64,000 nucleotides of DNA, from positions 1-64,000 of the forward strand of contig JAOBSW010000898.1 of NCBI GenBank assembly GCA_026214975.1, in the 5' to 3' direction. The position numbers were made by a program, and so were the translations under genes. This DNA is from Gentiana macrophylla (lineage: Eukaryota; Streptophyta; Magnoliopsida; Gentianales; Gentianaceae). Shown piece after piece: positions 24,501 to 37,280 of this stretch. Positions within the stretch are counted from its first letter, which is position 1. Each line of letters starts with the position of its first letter. The notes below the pieces were generated by a model. That model made no database searches. It was not told where the DNA came from and worked only from the letters and a program-made list of their open reading frames with translations.

Positions 24501-26290
24501 AAGTAAATACCAGAAAAGGCAGCTTTTACTGTGCAGCCTTGAGTACATACAATATCCGGTTACAGATGCTTTCACGCCAAATGTCCTACTACTCCTCTTA
24601 TACTATACACCTCCCATACAATTAATGAGAAACTGAAGCAGAAGCTTATAATCTTGATATGTAGAACACAGCAGGCATAGAACTGGATCAACAAAATATA
24701 TTGCATGGTCAAGAATTTTGCAAGTTGATTACGAACAGCCTTTCTACATATGTGCAACTGGTGAATGGTTTCAATAGCAGATATTTGGGTTCAGGTTTGA
24801 TTCCAACCAATTTAAAGTGAGGCTAAATTTATATAGATGTAGCTTCAACACTTCAAAATAAGGCTTAAAACCTGAAACAATATCGCTCTGTGCAAGTCGT
24901 GTAAGTAACCATCAAGGTGATGGTCTAGTACAGGTGGTCAACTTGAACAACAAAATCCTGTTTGATGGCCTTCACCTAACTTTTTCAAGCAACAAATTTT
25001 GACAGGGCGGCCGTTACTATTATGTAATTTCCTCTGAATTGAGCTATTGACTCTCTAAATCTATACACATCAGCCCATTCTTTCCCCAATCAAATTCTGG
25101 ATAAAGATCAAAGAAATAAACATGATATAAGATAAGGTAGCCAAAATAACAAATAACAATTAGGGATGGGCATCACCCACCTCTATTGAGCCAGTCTTCA
25201 TTTTCTTATTAACTGACTCACTTGGCGAGATCTAACAACACCTTCAATGGAAACCACATACTCAAGTAAGTAAATCATTCACAATAGCATGAGCATCTGG
25301 AAAGTTGTCTGGCAGTGTTGTAATCTGAACATCCAGAGCACCAAACAGATAAGGCATTAAGACCACAAGTAACTTGACATCAAAATCACTATTTTCCTCA
25401 ACTGGAAGCAAATAACAAGTAAGGGTGCCTGACAATTTCCTAATTATATATGAACATGTCATGGTGAATGCATCACATTGACCAAAATAACTGCCCACAT
25501 CATGCACCAGAGGGCTATTCACTACTAGCTGGCCTCTCAGCTGTCTCACAAATTAAAATTGTACTAATCAAACCAGTTTTTTTGCAAGACATTAACTGTA
25601 AACATGAAAGTGCAGCACTCGCAACATATTCACTCCCCATTATGTTCTCCTAATTTGCATTTAGAGAGGAAAAAAAAACATTTTTTCCATCCAAAATGTA
25701 TCTGCATAACTCAATTAACAGAAAACCGAAGACTTTCTAAGGGGTTTGGTATTTTCAGGGCTAAATTTAGTAATCCCAAGGCAAATAACTGATTGCAAAG
25801 CAATGTAGAGTAAATCACAATTTTTTTGCCTTGGCATTACCAATTTCAGCTTTGGCAATACCGATAGCCCTTTCAAGAGAATGGGGAAGAGAGAACTGAA
25901 TGACAAACACCTGGACAATGCCGGTATGGTCTCGGAGGTTAAGAAAAGAGAGTCCACCATGGACACGATGAAGCGCAACCCATCCACAAAGTCTGACTCT
26001 TTTCCCCACATCGGATACCGTTAAGTTACCACAACAGGCAGTCCGGCTGACCCAATCCAGAGCCGGAATCGACAGTGCTTCACTAGGGTTACTAGTAAGG
26101 GTTTCGGTAGAACTAACAGTGGATGGTGAAGAAGCAGGAGAAAGAGACGATGCTGCTGACACGTAGCGTTTTGGCACAGACTTAAGCTTCAGGGAGGATT
26201 AAAGTTTAGGTGTAGAAGTGGAAAGGGATTAAATTTGAAGGTTTTAGAGCGGTTAACAATGGCGGGAAGCGAGCGGAGGATGATAGCCAT
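18502..26290 (-). CDS. Aspartyl-tRNA synthetase, organellar type (class II)
   Basis: Charges tRNA-Asp with aspartate; the bacterial-type plant enzyme acts in chloroplasts and mitochondria. Fifteen exons run right to left: 25911-26290, 25181-25324, 24064-24171, 23468-23578, 23279-23350, 21868-21959, 21511-21631, 20732-20849, 20345-20539, 20078-20264, 19498-19564, 19161-19258, 19012-19092, 18808-18865, 18502-18701, about 677 codons. Exon 1 encodes a basic, hydroxyl-rich presequence from ATG 26290 ([16 protein letters not shown]), then the OB-fold anticodon-binding domain ([20 protein letters not shown]). Exons 4-5 hold motif 1 ([20 protein letters not shown]), exons 6-7 motif 2 ([35 protein letters not shown]), exons 11-13 the bacterial-type insertion end ([30 protein letters not shown]), and exon 15 motif 3 (GIAYGIDR). 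Single-base indels break the frame in at least exons 1-4, 7, 8, 9, 10, 12 and 15, yet splice sites and motifs persist, which favours sequence error over decay. The exact stop is uncertain. Confidence 0.88.
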
Positions 26291-26985
26291 TGGAACAATT
26301 TTATGCAGTGGATATGAAAATGTACAGCCACACGGTGGCAGCGTCAACTAAAAGCATAAAATTACCTAAATAAAGAAATAAATAAATAACTGAGTAAAAT
26401 AAATAAATAAATAAAAGACTGAAAATTTTACCCTAAAATAAAAATAAAAAAAAGAAAAAAAATGACCGGAGTAGGTACGAGAATGGATATGGATGTCAAA
26501 AATAAAAAATGATAGGTTGATTTTTTTTGTTTCGTTTTTCCTTCCGAATATTTTAGATGCTATGATGTATTAATTAATTATTTAATTTATAGGTTTTTGC
26601 GAGAATGATAGATTAAGTGATTATTAATTATAATAAGCCTACATAAGTAACCAATATCTTTTTTTCTAATTCTTATATAATTATGTGATAACACCGCCGA
26701 TTGTCAAATTCAATGCCTTGTTTTATGCTGTAAACGTCGGTCCGATTCTCTTCGGTCTCCCAATTCCAGCCGGCATAACCGGAAAACCTCATGAGGTGGC
26801 GGTGGTGTGGTAATCCTTTGGCGGATTGTTTCCGATGATCAATCGGTGAATCGTTCAAGCCTTGCGGCTTCGATGATCGGGAAGCTGGAAGAACCATTTG
26901 CACTGCTTACTTGCCACCGTCTTCAACACCTCCAGCATTTAAGTACTAAAAAAGTTTGTTGCAATTAAAATATATGTATGCTTGG
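26291..26985. other. Intergenic, with GC-rich island
   Basis: This contains the 5' flank of the aspartyl-tRNA synthetase gene and AT-rich sequence to 26690. A GC-rich island at 26690-26935 has an open frame on the minus strand (26673-26903) that I cannot assign; it may be a fragment of a lost gene. Confidence 0.4.
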
Positions 26986-28105
26986 TATAATTTGTTTTCT
27001 ACGGTATAATGACAAAATCATAAAAGTAAACATTATTAGATATATATATGATTATCAAAGCGAATTTTATTATTTTCATGTTTCGGTTTAGACTTTATAT
27101 TTGAGAATTAAGTTTTAACAAGCGAATTAAATCAGCGTGGTTCTTTGCGAATTTATCTTGTATTGATATGATTCTTGCATTTATGATCTGTTATAAAGCG
27201 TAAAGGCGTAAATTGTTTCCCTTCATTTTCACCAATTTAGAAAAGAAAAGAGGTTGTCAAAATTGCATTGAATCTTTTCCTTTAGTTTCATTCCTTCCTC
27301 TTCCATATCCTTCCTACTAAAGTTTTGCAAACGCCTAAACACACCCCCTCCAAATCCTTTATTTTCTTTAGTGTCCTTTTCTCTCGATACATACAGGACC
27401 GGCATATTATATTTAGTGGATATTTAATGACATTGTGATGGCAAAATCATAACATTAAACATTTTAGAGTTCAGATGTATGGATGTCAAAACAATTTTAT
27501 TATTTTCATGTTTCGTTTACTTACTATATTTAGATTTTGAAACTTTTATATTTGAGAATTAAGTTTTAATAAGCGGGTCTCCGATGTAGTTGCTTGTTAT
27601 CATTTATCTTATATTGATATGATTTTGCTTGTTATGATCTGCTATAAGAAGCGTAGGCATAAATTATAATGAGTCAATGATTGCAGTTTTCTCAATCAGA
27701 TGGAAATGCCTCTGTTTGGATCGAAAGAAACATCACACAAAGTAAAGAGAAGATAGCAACAGAAAGAAATGATGAGGAAATGAAAGATCGTGAAGTATAT
27801 CCTGGATCTTTGGATGCTACTAGACAGAAAGAAAAGAAAACATTGAGATTGTCAATTGATTTTACTAAAAGAATTGTTTCCCTCTATTTCTCACATGTTT
27901 TGAAAGGAAAGAGATTGCCAAAATTGTATTGGACCTTTTTCCTTTAGTTTCCTTCATTTCCTCTCCATTCCTTCCTACTAAAGCATACATACCAAACGCC
28001 TGAAATCATATCTCTCCAAATCCTTATTTTCCTTTCCATAAAAAAAAAAAAAAAATCCCTTATTTTTTCTTTCTCGTTCTTTCCTCTCAATCCAAACAGT
28101 GCCAA
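26986..28105. repeat. Tandemly duplicated MITE-like unit
   Basis: Unit A (about 26990-27410) and unit B (about 27430-28105) share TATTTGAGAATTAAGTTTTAA, TATTGATATGATT(C/T)T, and TTTTCCTTTAGTTTC followed by CCTTCCTACTAAAG and AAACGCCT(A/G)AA. Unit B has an extra 190 bp (about 27675-27865). Unit B ends CCAAACAGTGCC, a terminal sequence seen in several plant MITEs. The open frame at 27681-27947 lies across this repeat and is not a credible gene. Confidence 0.55.
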
Positions 28106-28486
28106 GAGCATATGCTTACAGGGCCAGGAGCATATCAGAGCATATTTAGTGGAGATGTTGAAAAGGTTTATAAAACTTTTGTAAAGGTTGAAGAGCATTG
28201 AAAAGGCTGATGAAATATACATGAAAGAATTGAAAAAGAAAAAAAGATTATAAAAAAAAATAAAAAAAAGGAACAAATAACTATGGATGATATAGCTAAT
28301 GAATTATTCTTGCTACTATGAAATGAATGTAAAATATGTACAAGGAGCTTTGTCCAACACCAAAGAAGATTGCAGAACCAACAAAATAACGCTAATCAGT
28401 TGTGTATCAAAGATAGTGAAATCTAGCAACCTCCACCGTTTGATGCAGCCTTACACCATCTCTAATCACTTTGTGTAGTGCTGTGC
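28106..28486. other. 3' flank of the inositol kinase gene
   Basis: AT-rich with poly-A runs. Probably holds the 3' UTR of the kinase gene to the right. No separate feature seen. Confidence 0.4.
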
Positions 28487-31400
28487 TTAGGCTGCTCGAG
28501 GCTGAGAAGAAAATCCGTAAAAATCGCTCATATTCGGCACTTTCCCAAACCCTGTTGCAGCCACAAGCCAGCTAGGTTTTTTCAATAAATTAAATAAAAA
28601 AAGGAGGAGATGATCATATCTTCAAGAAATTACCGGGGGGGAAAAAAAGGGAGTTTGAACTTGCCAGGGAAGTAATTGATGTCAATCACATAATATTCAT
28701 CCCTTGTTCCATACTGTCGAATCATGTCTATATTGAACAGCTGGAGTCCCTTTACAACACAAGGACAATATAATTCTCAAAAGGTAAGGATGTGGTTATA
28801 TAAGTTGAAACATAAGATTGCTTTATTTATTGTTTAGGCTTTACAAAGAAGGAAACATTACCAGCCGTATGCGAAGTTCTTTTGAAAGCCTCTCAAGTAA
28901 GGCCCTACATGGGATTTCTGCATAAAAACATGGCAGATCAGAAAAATCGCCATACCACCAATGAATATTTAACCATTTTAACTGTCTTTTATATAGTAGG
29001 GAGGGGCATGGGGTGAGAAAAATCATGCATCACATTCATGCCACCTGGTAACACAATGGTTATACCACCATATGTAAATGAAATTTTCAACCAAAAAAGG
29101 TGCAGTTAAGGGACTGTTTACTCACCAGCAACACTGGGGTCTAAGTCAGCATCATCTGCAGAAGCTGAAGCACTACGAAACCCTTGGGAAGGAAGGACAC
29201 CAGCAAGTTTCGTTGCCTCACGCTTGCATACATCAGGTAGAGAGAACCGTCTCACCACTTTAATAAACTCCCCAATGATGTAAACCTTAAACAGTACACA
29301 CCGCCTATCTGAAGAATTAAAATCATACACAAATCATGCACCTCATTATAGAAAAATATTTGGGGTTTCAGGAAATATAGGCTGTCAAGATATAAGGAGT
29401 AGGCAAATAAATGTACAGGTACCATGATTGACAAACTCTTGTAAAACCAATGGGGTTTCAAGATTAGCTAGAAGTTTTGTCATCACGCAGGAACATTTCA
29501 TGAGACTTGGCACTTCAAATCAACTACCAAAGGCGCGCAACTGAAAGCGGGACACAAAAAAAAAACCAACTCAGTAATGCTTATTGTCCAAATACAACGA
29601 CAAGCCAAAAAAAAAAAAAAAACCTCATTCAATCCAATCTACACAGGAAACCGTAAAGGCTGATTCAGTGCAACAACTATTTGAAATTCACATTCATGAA
29701 TGTTACAATGATTTTCAGGAGAATCCGTCTCACAATTTCACAAAATGTTCAAAAGCTCAAGCTCATGTTGTACAAAACTAGATCGTAAGATGGCAGGGAA
29801 GGTAGGGGAGAGGATCAATCCATGAAGATGAAAAACCATGAAATTGAGAAATTACTGCACTTGAAAGGAAAATAATCAACTTGATGTATAAAAAAGAAAT
29901 CTTGCACAGCTCTCCAAAAATATGATATGTTAAAAGTCATGGTTTTGTTTGTATCTACCTAAGGGAAATTCAAAACCTTCTTTAGTGACCGCATCTGCAA
30001 TTGACAATGGATCTTCTGTGAAAACCAATTGTCTTGGAACTGTGACTTTGCCTGACAAGACATTAAGCCAGACACCAAAACACCAATTACATGTTTATCC
30101 TCAGGTTTTGAAGAAAATTACAGCACACCACCCCAAACAACTACCAAGTGCAATCACACGTTATGCTCATACACACAAATATCTATATACATTTACGTAT
30201 ATATACGCACACATGTATTTATTTTTATATGTATATAGGGAGGAGGAACAGCAAAGGGAAAGAGAGATGAAGGAAATGAAAAACAATTGCAAAGCAGTAG
30301 TACCGTAGTCGGAGGGAATGTTAATATCAGTGACTTTCTCAAGCATGGACTGCAGCCGGTTCTGTCGTGTTTTATAGCAGCAGGAGGATCAATGACAATA
30401 ATATTTGGATGTTTCTGACCATAATCCTACGGAAGAGAACATGTAATAAGAAATAATGCCTAAATTTGGCATGGCAAATTTACATGCATGCTGATATTTT
30501 CACATTAATCACGGTTTTTTCTAGGCGACCAGGTAAACTCAATGTCATGTCAAACTTCATCAGCCATAAATTGCTGCTAAGTTGAGCAAGGTACAACTAA
30601 TACTCAACAGAGTTAAGGCGGACTATACAACTAAGAGTGTAGGAGTTGTGAGGTAATCAAGCATAAATGACACTATGAAGGTGAGCCTTGCACAGCGATA
30701 AAAGCTACCGTTGTGTGACCAGAGGTCAAGTTAGACCTGTGAAAACAGTCTCCTTAGAAATGAAGTATAATATAGCATACAACAGACCAAAATGACCCAA
30801 CCACTTTCCCTATGCGCATGGGCAAATGCTTTTACGCACGGACTTCTCTTAATGATAAGATGAGAGAAAAGAAACTAACATGATTTCTGGTTATCACACA
30901 TGACAGGAATACAAAAACTAAATAACACTTGCTGCTAGAGATTAAGTTAAAGATACATACAAACCTAATGAAAATAACATTATTGCAATGTCCAAAAGTA
31001 CATAGATCTGTGAAGCAGCAGGCATGCCAATTTAAGAAAAGTCCTAGCTGATAGAATTCTACCTCAAAAAATGGATACAATGCCTTCTTAAGAAGAGGAG
31101 GGGCCTCGACCTCAAAATCTAGACTATGAGGTGAGGAAGTCCGTCTCTTAATATTGTGGGAGAAACAATAGCAAGTGCCCAATGTAGGACAACTTTACCA
31201 CCAAATGATACTATGATAGAGGACACAATTCCAGGTCTCAGATGATTTGGTTGTTCCATCAAACACAGGAAGATGATATCAATACTTAGTCAGAAAACAA
31301 GAAATCACACACTCGCACATGAGATATTTGGAATGCAAGAGCTAATTAGACAACATTATCAACAGCATCGATAACCAGACTGTTTCACCTTTTAAATATG

Positions 31401-33329
31401 GCAGATACAGTTTTGGAGCACAAACCTCAAGCGCTTGGCACCAGTCCTTTCCTGCCGCTGAAAATACAAAGACAGATAACTAAGGAACAGAGAATTATAG
31501 GAAACATCAGCCTAATGCAAAGAAGATGCTATGTACAGCGGTTTGAAGAGGAAAGTGCATCTTCATTACTAGAAATAGATCAGTACTTTCTGATCATTGA
31601 CAAACTAATACAGTCTATTAAATACATATGAAAGCCACCACTGTGAAAATAATATGTACATTAATGAGAACTTTCATAGATGACATTTTGAAGACCAAGA
31701 TGACAGTAACATTAAGCCGAATTGAATGCAAATGAATCACAAATTCAGGACATGTTGACCCACAAATTCACTATTAGTTTTCTTAGTGCAGTCAGCGTGG
31801 TCAAACAGTTTCTTTAGGCTTGACAAGCTACTGGATCAAGTTGAGGGGAACCAAATCACAGAGAATTCGACAAGCAGTGCCTATTGCTAATATATTGGTC
31901 TGGGGACAAAAATGCGAGAGCTCCTTAGCTTTATAGGATATCAGAGTTTCATATTAAAAAGCCCATCTGGTATTTCAGGACCCTAAATATTGTTTAATTT
32001 GCTTGATCTACAAAGATTTTACGTTGACATAGAATTTGCTATTTGAGATCTGTTTATATGGAAAGCTAAGATACAAACCTTGTGTAAAATAACATCAAAG
32101 GGACCTTGATTTGATAGGGGCTGCTTCATATCAATAGCAACAAATAATATTCCCTCGCGTCTGCATTAAAAAAAATTGATGGAACATAAGCTTTTGGGTG
32201 AATGATACAAATAAGATAAGTTCAGGGAAAATTTTAACCGGCACATAAGAACATCGGTAGAATTGAAGAAATTAAACATGTTATGTTTAATCCTACCTAA
32301 GCCTAGAGCAATATATCATAGCAAATGAACATAACATTGTATTCTTGAGTAACCTAGAACTTCTTCATATAGTCTTACATCTGGCTTGCGATTGCGAACC
32401 AACAAATATCGCAGCCTTTGATGAACCACAGACTTGAAATCCAGTGTACATATCATTGCTTAGGAACTTATTCCCTAAATACCACCTAAAGCCTACTTAA
32501 ATTAGGATAAGGAAGTAATGGGACACCATTTATTGATAAGACAGGGTGGGCAGATATTATCAACCACTAATCTCCTACAGTAGAAAGAGCAAGGAATTAA
32601 CATTGAATTTAACAGTTAAATGAATATACAAATTATGTCATATAAGCATATCTACAAGAATATTCCCTAATAAAGCATTTGCAAGAACTGCTGTAACAAA
32701 AAAAAAAAAAAAAAAAAAAAAAACTATAAGGATAAGTCAAAGACAGTTGCTCAATGCCTCAATCCATCCCCACATAAACAATTTTCCTACCTTTGATCAA
32801 GCCTTTCCATTAAATCTTGATATTATACAAACACATATGGAGACGTTGCTCAGTAACATAATTATTTCGTAAATAAAGAAACAAATCAATGACTCCAAAA
32901 AGAAGATTTTAATTACACAGAAACGTGCGTGAAAAAAAATGGTACTAAATGGAGGAACAAAAATAGGCATGGAATCTTTTCCGTTGGTAAACTACGAACA
33001 GATAATATTGAGAAAAGCTTAGAAAAACAGTAAAGAAGTACTATTATCAGCTAATGGCAGTGGAAATTGACTGTATATTCAGCAATTGCTACGGAATAGT
33101 GGCATCTTGAATGTCCTAAAATCAAAGTAACAATCAAGATATTTACTAACCGAGCCAACTCAAGAAGCTTAGACTGCAAGAAGCTCTCTGTCTTCTTCGA
33201 CGTGAGAGCGTAACCGACTATGAGTCTCGTCGGCGCTGATGACGAACACTCGTCGCCGGTCAAACCTGCCTTTTCACTATCTTCTTGGCCCGCGGCATCA
33301 TCCTTAGAAACCTCATCACTTGACTTCAT
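28487..33329 (-). CDS. Inositol 1,3,4-trisphosphate 5/6-kinase (ITPK)
   Basis: An ATP-grasp kinase that phosphorylates inositol tris- and tetrakisphosphates in phytic acid and pyrophosphate synthesis, in cytosol and nucleus. Ten exons run right to left: 33151-33329, 32079-32160, 31426-31457, 30304-30426, 29959-30051, 29423-29540, 29126-29304, 28862-28917, 28665-28749, 28487-28551; about 337 codons, normal for the family. Motifs in order: [18 protein letters not shown] (start), [131 protein letters not shown] then [12 protein letters not shown] with the Mg-binding Asp/Asn. ATG 33329 is chosen as the first ATG in the frame. Indels occur in exons 4, 6 and 7. The last intron starts with GC (GCAAGT). 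Adjacent to aspartyl-tRNA synthetase on the same strand, matching what I recall as the Arabidopsis order At4g33760-At4g33770 (ITPK2). Confidence 0.88.
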
Positions 33330-34334
33330 ATTCCGTCGATGCACTAAAACACTCTACACTCTTTCAGAGTTCTCCGACGAAATCAAAAGAACGAAGACCG
33401 GGAAATCTGTCTCGTCGGCGGTCTCGCCGTAATCTATATGGACAGGAATGTTTTCAGAGCCAAAATTAGTAAGCAGCTAGATTCTCTATTTGCCTGTTTG
33501 TAGAAAATGTGGGAAAAATAAAAGGTGACGATTTGAGTGCGAGGAAGTTTCCCTATTTATTTACGGGGAAAATTGAATATCAAACCCAATTTTGTTTTTA
33601 TAAAAAATGTCTTTTTTTCATTGCGAAAAATACATTTGGTACATAAGTTTTCACGATTTGGTGCCTACATTAACAATGAGAGTCGTTTGTTAGATTAAAT
33701 ATAGTTTGTCATGAATTAAGAATGTTAATTATGTTGAAAAACTGATGTTTACTTTGTGCATTATATACTTATTCATGTCGGTACTTTATTTTTTTATTGA
33801 TAACGATAATGTGAACATTGTTATAACATTCAACGACAAACAACGTTGTGAAGGATAATAAAGAAAATGTAGTTTTCTACATGAACTATTGTTGTTATTA
33901 TGTGTGTGTCGAAAAATGTATCATTAGATCTGTATAATTGAGATTGAGAGCATTGTTTCCATGTGTTGGATGACACTAGCAGCCTCCGATTGAGATTACG
34001 GATGATAAGACGATGTATGTTTACATTGATAAAATTCTAACAAGAGGTCGCATCAACTTTTGTGTTACCGATGATCTACGAGTCGTTAATGATCAACCTT
34101 CACGTGATAATAGATACAGATATACATATGTTGAACACGAGGATAAAGAAAAAGATTGTTAAATCAATTTAAACCAAGTTGATAATGAATTAGAGGATAT
34201 GGGGGATGAATGTGATGGAAGGGAAGATGAATCTTAAGAGGTTCGTTGTACCTGTGAGTATGTAGTTTATAGTGAGTAAGTTCAAAAAGTTGTGCAACAT
34301 CCAGAATTTAACCATTTTATATCAAATGCAAAGC
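33330..34334. other. Intergenic, possible transposon remnant
   Basis: Includes the 5' flank of the inositol kinase gene. At 33990-34240 an open-looking stretch (frame with YIDKILTRGRINFCVTDDLR) resembles the variable N-terminal part of plant MULE transposases in style, but the match is too weak to name. Confidence 0.3.
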
Positions 34335-34676
34335 ACAAGTCCTAGTTGTGAGAGGTATTCTATATTTCATTTTCCATACGTCGGGGTTCCTCAAACATCA
34401 TATCTATCACAACAAGAATTTGTGTATAGACACGGTCTTAAATCATGGATGTATTTCTATCTAAGTATAGCTAAATCCATAATTTAAGAGTGTGACATAT
34501 TAGGATTTGATAGGTGAGCAATACAAACAGAGGGGGTGAATGATTGTTTCTAGTGTAAACTATCATTAAAAATTGTCCTTAAAACTTCCATTATATAAAG
34601 TGATGTAGGGACATAAAACTGCGTTATATTTTATTGTTGTATTAAGTAGTTATTAGCCATGTGGGTTTCTCTTTAA
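34335..34676 (+). repeat. Tandem duplication, copy 1 (split by Harbinger)
   Basis: Starts CAAGTCCTAGTTGTGAGAG and ends CTTTAA. It is nearly identical to 37805-38148. The remaining 40 bp of this copy (GTGTTGGGTAACCTAACTGG and on to ATAAATAG) resume at 37764 on the far side of the transposon. The 40-bp end with a TATA-like GATATAAATAG and a TGTTGGG start looks LTR-like, so the duplicated unit may be part of a copia-type LTR, but I cannot show this. Confidence 0.8.
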
Positions 34677-34889
34677 GGGCAACTCCAATGGGGTATCAAT
34701 GGCCATAGAGTATCAATCAAAATTTTGATACGTATAATAATTATTAATATGGGTATCAATTTTTATCTCCAACAATGAGTATCAAAATTAAGTTTTGATA
34801 CCTATAGAAACTATCTCCAATAATAGGTATCAAATTCATATATGAAAATTAGTTTAATTGCGTTTTGATTAATTTTTTGGTGTTTTGAG

Positions 34890-34947
<58 letters not shown>

Positions 34948-34950
34948 TAT
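34890..34950. repeat. (AT)n microsatellite
   Basis: An AT dinucleotide run of about 50-60 bases inside the Harbinger element, 200 bp from its left end. Confidence 0.9.
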
Positions 34951-35739
34951 TACTACTGTGTTAGTTAATATTTTTATATAATAATTTGAAAAATTATATA
35001 CCATATCGTACTGAAAAAAAACTAAAATAAAATAGATATATCATTTTTATAAATCAGTCATTTAACATTTTTTCATAATAATAATTATGAATAAATTATG
35101 TATAATGAATACATTGATGAAAAATTAAAATTAAAATGGATGTATACGCATACGTGACACCATTTGATAAATTTAGGAAGATTTACAGATATAACATCTT
35201 TTTTATAAGATTTATATCTGCTTGCGTGACGTGTTACGATTGGCTTCATTGAATTGCAGAGATAGATTTTTAGGAAAGTTTTCAATCATCACGTGGCACC
35301 ATTTGATATGCAAGAAAAATTACATAGATAACCTTTTTTATAAGATTTATATCTTGCGTGGCGTCTTATGATTAATTAGCTAAATTGCAGAGATAAAGTT
35401 TTCAATCTGCCACGTGGCATCTTTATCATATGTCACTGCGTGTCACGCCATCATTCGTTGGTTAAATTACAGATAAGATTTTCATTTTCAATTGCTATTA
35501 TTCTATATATACGGAGTTACTCGCACCATTTTTCTACACACCATCTTCAATTTTCATCAAAAGAATCATTTCTTATCTTCCAAGCTTTTTGCAAAACATC
35601 TTCTCCCTTGTTTTTGCAATGGATAAAATGAGAATGTTGTTGGAGAAATCGATCGTGAGGATGAAGAAATTCGTGGCGAGGATGATGAAATGATGGGTCG
35701 TACTTTCACGAGAACAAGAAAGGTACATTCAAGGGAGGA

Positions 35740-36912
35740 TCATCTGATAGGGTGGTTCCGTTCCCGGACTTAAATACATACGTCGGCATAGAGAGGAGTG
35801 CGAGACAATTTATTACACCAAACAATATTTTGCAAATCCAAGTGTGTACACACCTGATTTGTTTCGTTCTCGGTTTAGAATGCGTAGACATCTTTGTGAA
35901 AAGATCATGCGTGATGTTTCCAACCACAATAACTATTTTGTTCGGAGAAGTGATGCCACCGGCCGACACAGCTTCTCAACAATGCAAAAGGTCACATATC
36001 TTTATAAGGCAACCAAAGATATGGCGCGGTTGCAGTCTTTTTGAGCGACACTTAGGGCATAGTTGAATCAACAAGCATAAAGATTTTGAAGATGTTCACT
36101 CGATCCATATTTCAGGTTTATAGGAATGAGTACTTGCGTCGTCCAAATTTAGCAGACTTGCATCGGTTGTTGACCAAAGCTGAACAAAGAGGGTTTCCAG
36201 GGATGTTAGGTAGCCTCGATTGTATGCATTGGCGGTGGAATGCATGCCCAAAAGGATGGGAAGGTCAATTTACAGGACATAAAGGACGTGCGACAACCAT
36301 TCTAGAGGCAGTGGCATCATATGACACCTGGATTTGGCATGCATTCTTCGGACTTCCGGGATCTTTGAATGATCTCAATGTCCTTGCTAAGTCCCCATTG
36401 TTTGATGATGTATGTATGGGGGTAAACCATCAAGTTGACTATGAAGTTAACGGAAGACATTACGGTAATGGCTATTATTTAGTTGATGGTATATACCCTG
36501 AATGTTCCACTTTTGTGAAGACAATATCTAATCCCGGTACGCCAATGGAACAATATTTTGCAAGGATGCAAGAGGCTTTTCGAAATGATGTTGAAAGAGC
36601 TTTTGGGATTTTACTCGTTGGGCCATTGTTCGAGGACCTGCTCATGGGTGGGACAGAGAGGATCTCTATTATATTATGATGGCTTGTGTAATATTGCATA
36701 ACATGATAGTTGAAGATGAACGCGATGATGATGAAATGATTCCGGTTGACCCAAATGAGATTCCTACACAACATGAAATATTGACAATTTCAACAACAAT
36801 ACAATGGTCAAAGCCACAAATTCAACAACAATACAATGTTATTGAGAATGAAGCTGCAAATTCCGACATACATGATACAAATTCAGACAAAAGGGATGTG
36901 CAGGAGAGATAA
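35740..36912 (+). pseudogene. Harbinger DDE transposase (HARBI1-like nuclease), frameshifted
   Basis: Cuts and joins the ends of its element. The N-terminal part is read in pieces (YFANPSVYTPDLF, RSRFRMRRHLCEKIMRDVSN, DATGRHSFSTMQK at about 35800-36000). A long open frame follows: FTRSIFQVYRNEYLRRP, GFPGMLGSLDCMHWRWNACP with the first catalytic Asp, GQFTGHKGR, FFGLPGSLNDLNVL with the second Asp, GYYLVDGIYP, ARMQEAFRNDVERAFGIL with the catalytic Glu. After about 36610 the frame shifts and continues as MMACVILHNMIVEDERDDDE to TAA near 36912. All three DDE residues are present. At least three frame changes occur, so it is a pseudogene as written; indel errors are an alternative. Paired with the Myb-like gene on the opposite strand. 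Confidence 0.85.
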
Positions 36913-36986
36913 GGGGTTCGGTGTAATAAGGAGTGGTGGCAAAGTTGGCTTAGTGTTAATTTGTGTAAATTACTATAATAATTACC

Positions 36987-37280
36987 TCATCTGTGAGGTT
37001 TTGACCACTTGTTCGAGTTTTTTGAGCTTTGATAATTGCCGCTGGTATGCACATCATGCACTCTTTGTTGATTTTTTCCAGTGTGCCGAGCAACTTTTTG
37101 ATCTCTTGGAATACCTCCGGTCGGCCGATTGAGTTCGAAATGTTCTACAATTTTCCCCCACATTGTGGAATCTCTTTGGTTAATCCCGAATTCGGGATCG
37201 CCTCCACAAATTAATCTAGCTTGACAAAGGGCCTCGTCTTCTTCCTTTTTCCAACCATCGGATCGTGGTTTCAGTGCCAT
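36987..37280 (-). CDS. Harbinger Myb/SANT-like DNA-binding protein
   Basis: The second gene of PIF/Harbinger elements; its product binds the sub-terminal element DNA and brings the transposase to it in the nucleus. The open frame starts ATGGCACTGAAACCACGATC and shows the trihelix/Myb-like pattern GWKKEEDEALCQA, GINQRDSTMWGKIVEHF. The C-terminal half looks shifted (expected helix residues appear out of frame after about residue 60), and at about 97 residues the protein is shorter than intact relatives, so the gene is probably truncated or frameshifted. Convergent with the transposase, with about 75 bp between the two 3' ends. Confidence 0.7.
   Translation of the reverse strand: MALKPRSDGWKKEEDEALCQARLICGGDPEFGINQRDSTMWGKIVEHFELNRPTGGIPRDQKVARHTGKNQQRVHDVHTSGNYQSSKNSNKWSKPHR

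Noticed and set aside
27681..27947. Plus-strand open frame of 88 codons
   Set aside because: Spans a duplicated MITE-like unit; composition is charged and low in complexity, no family match.
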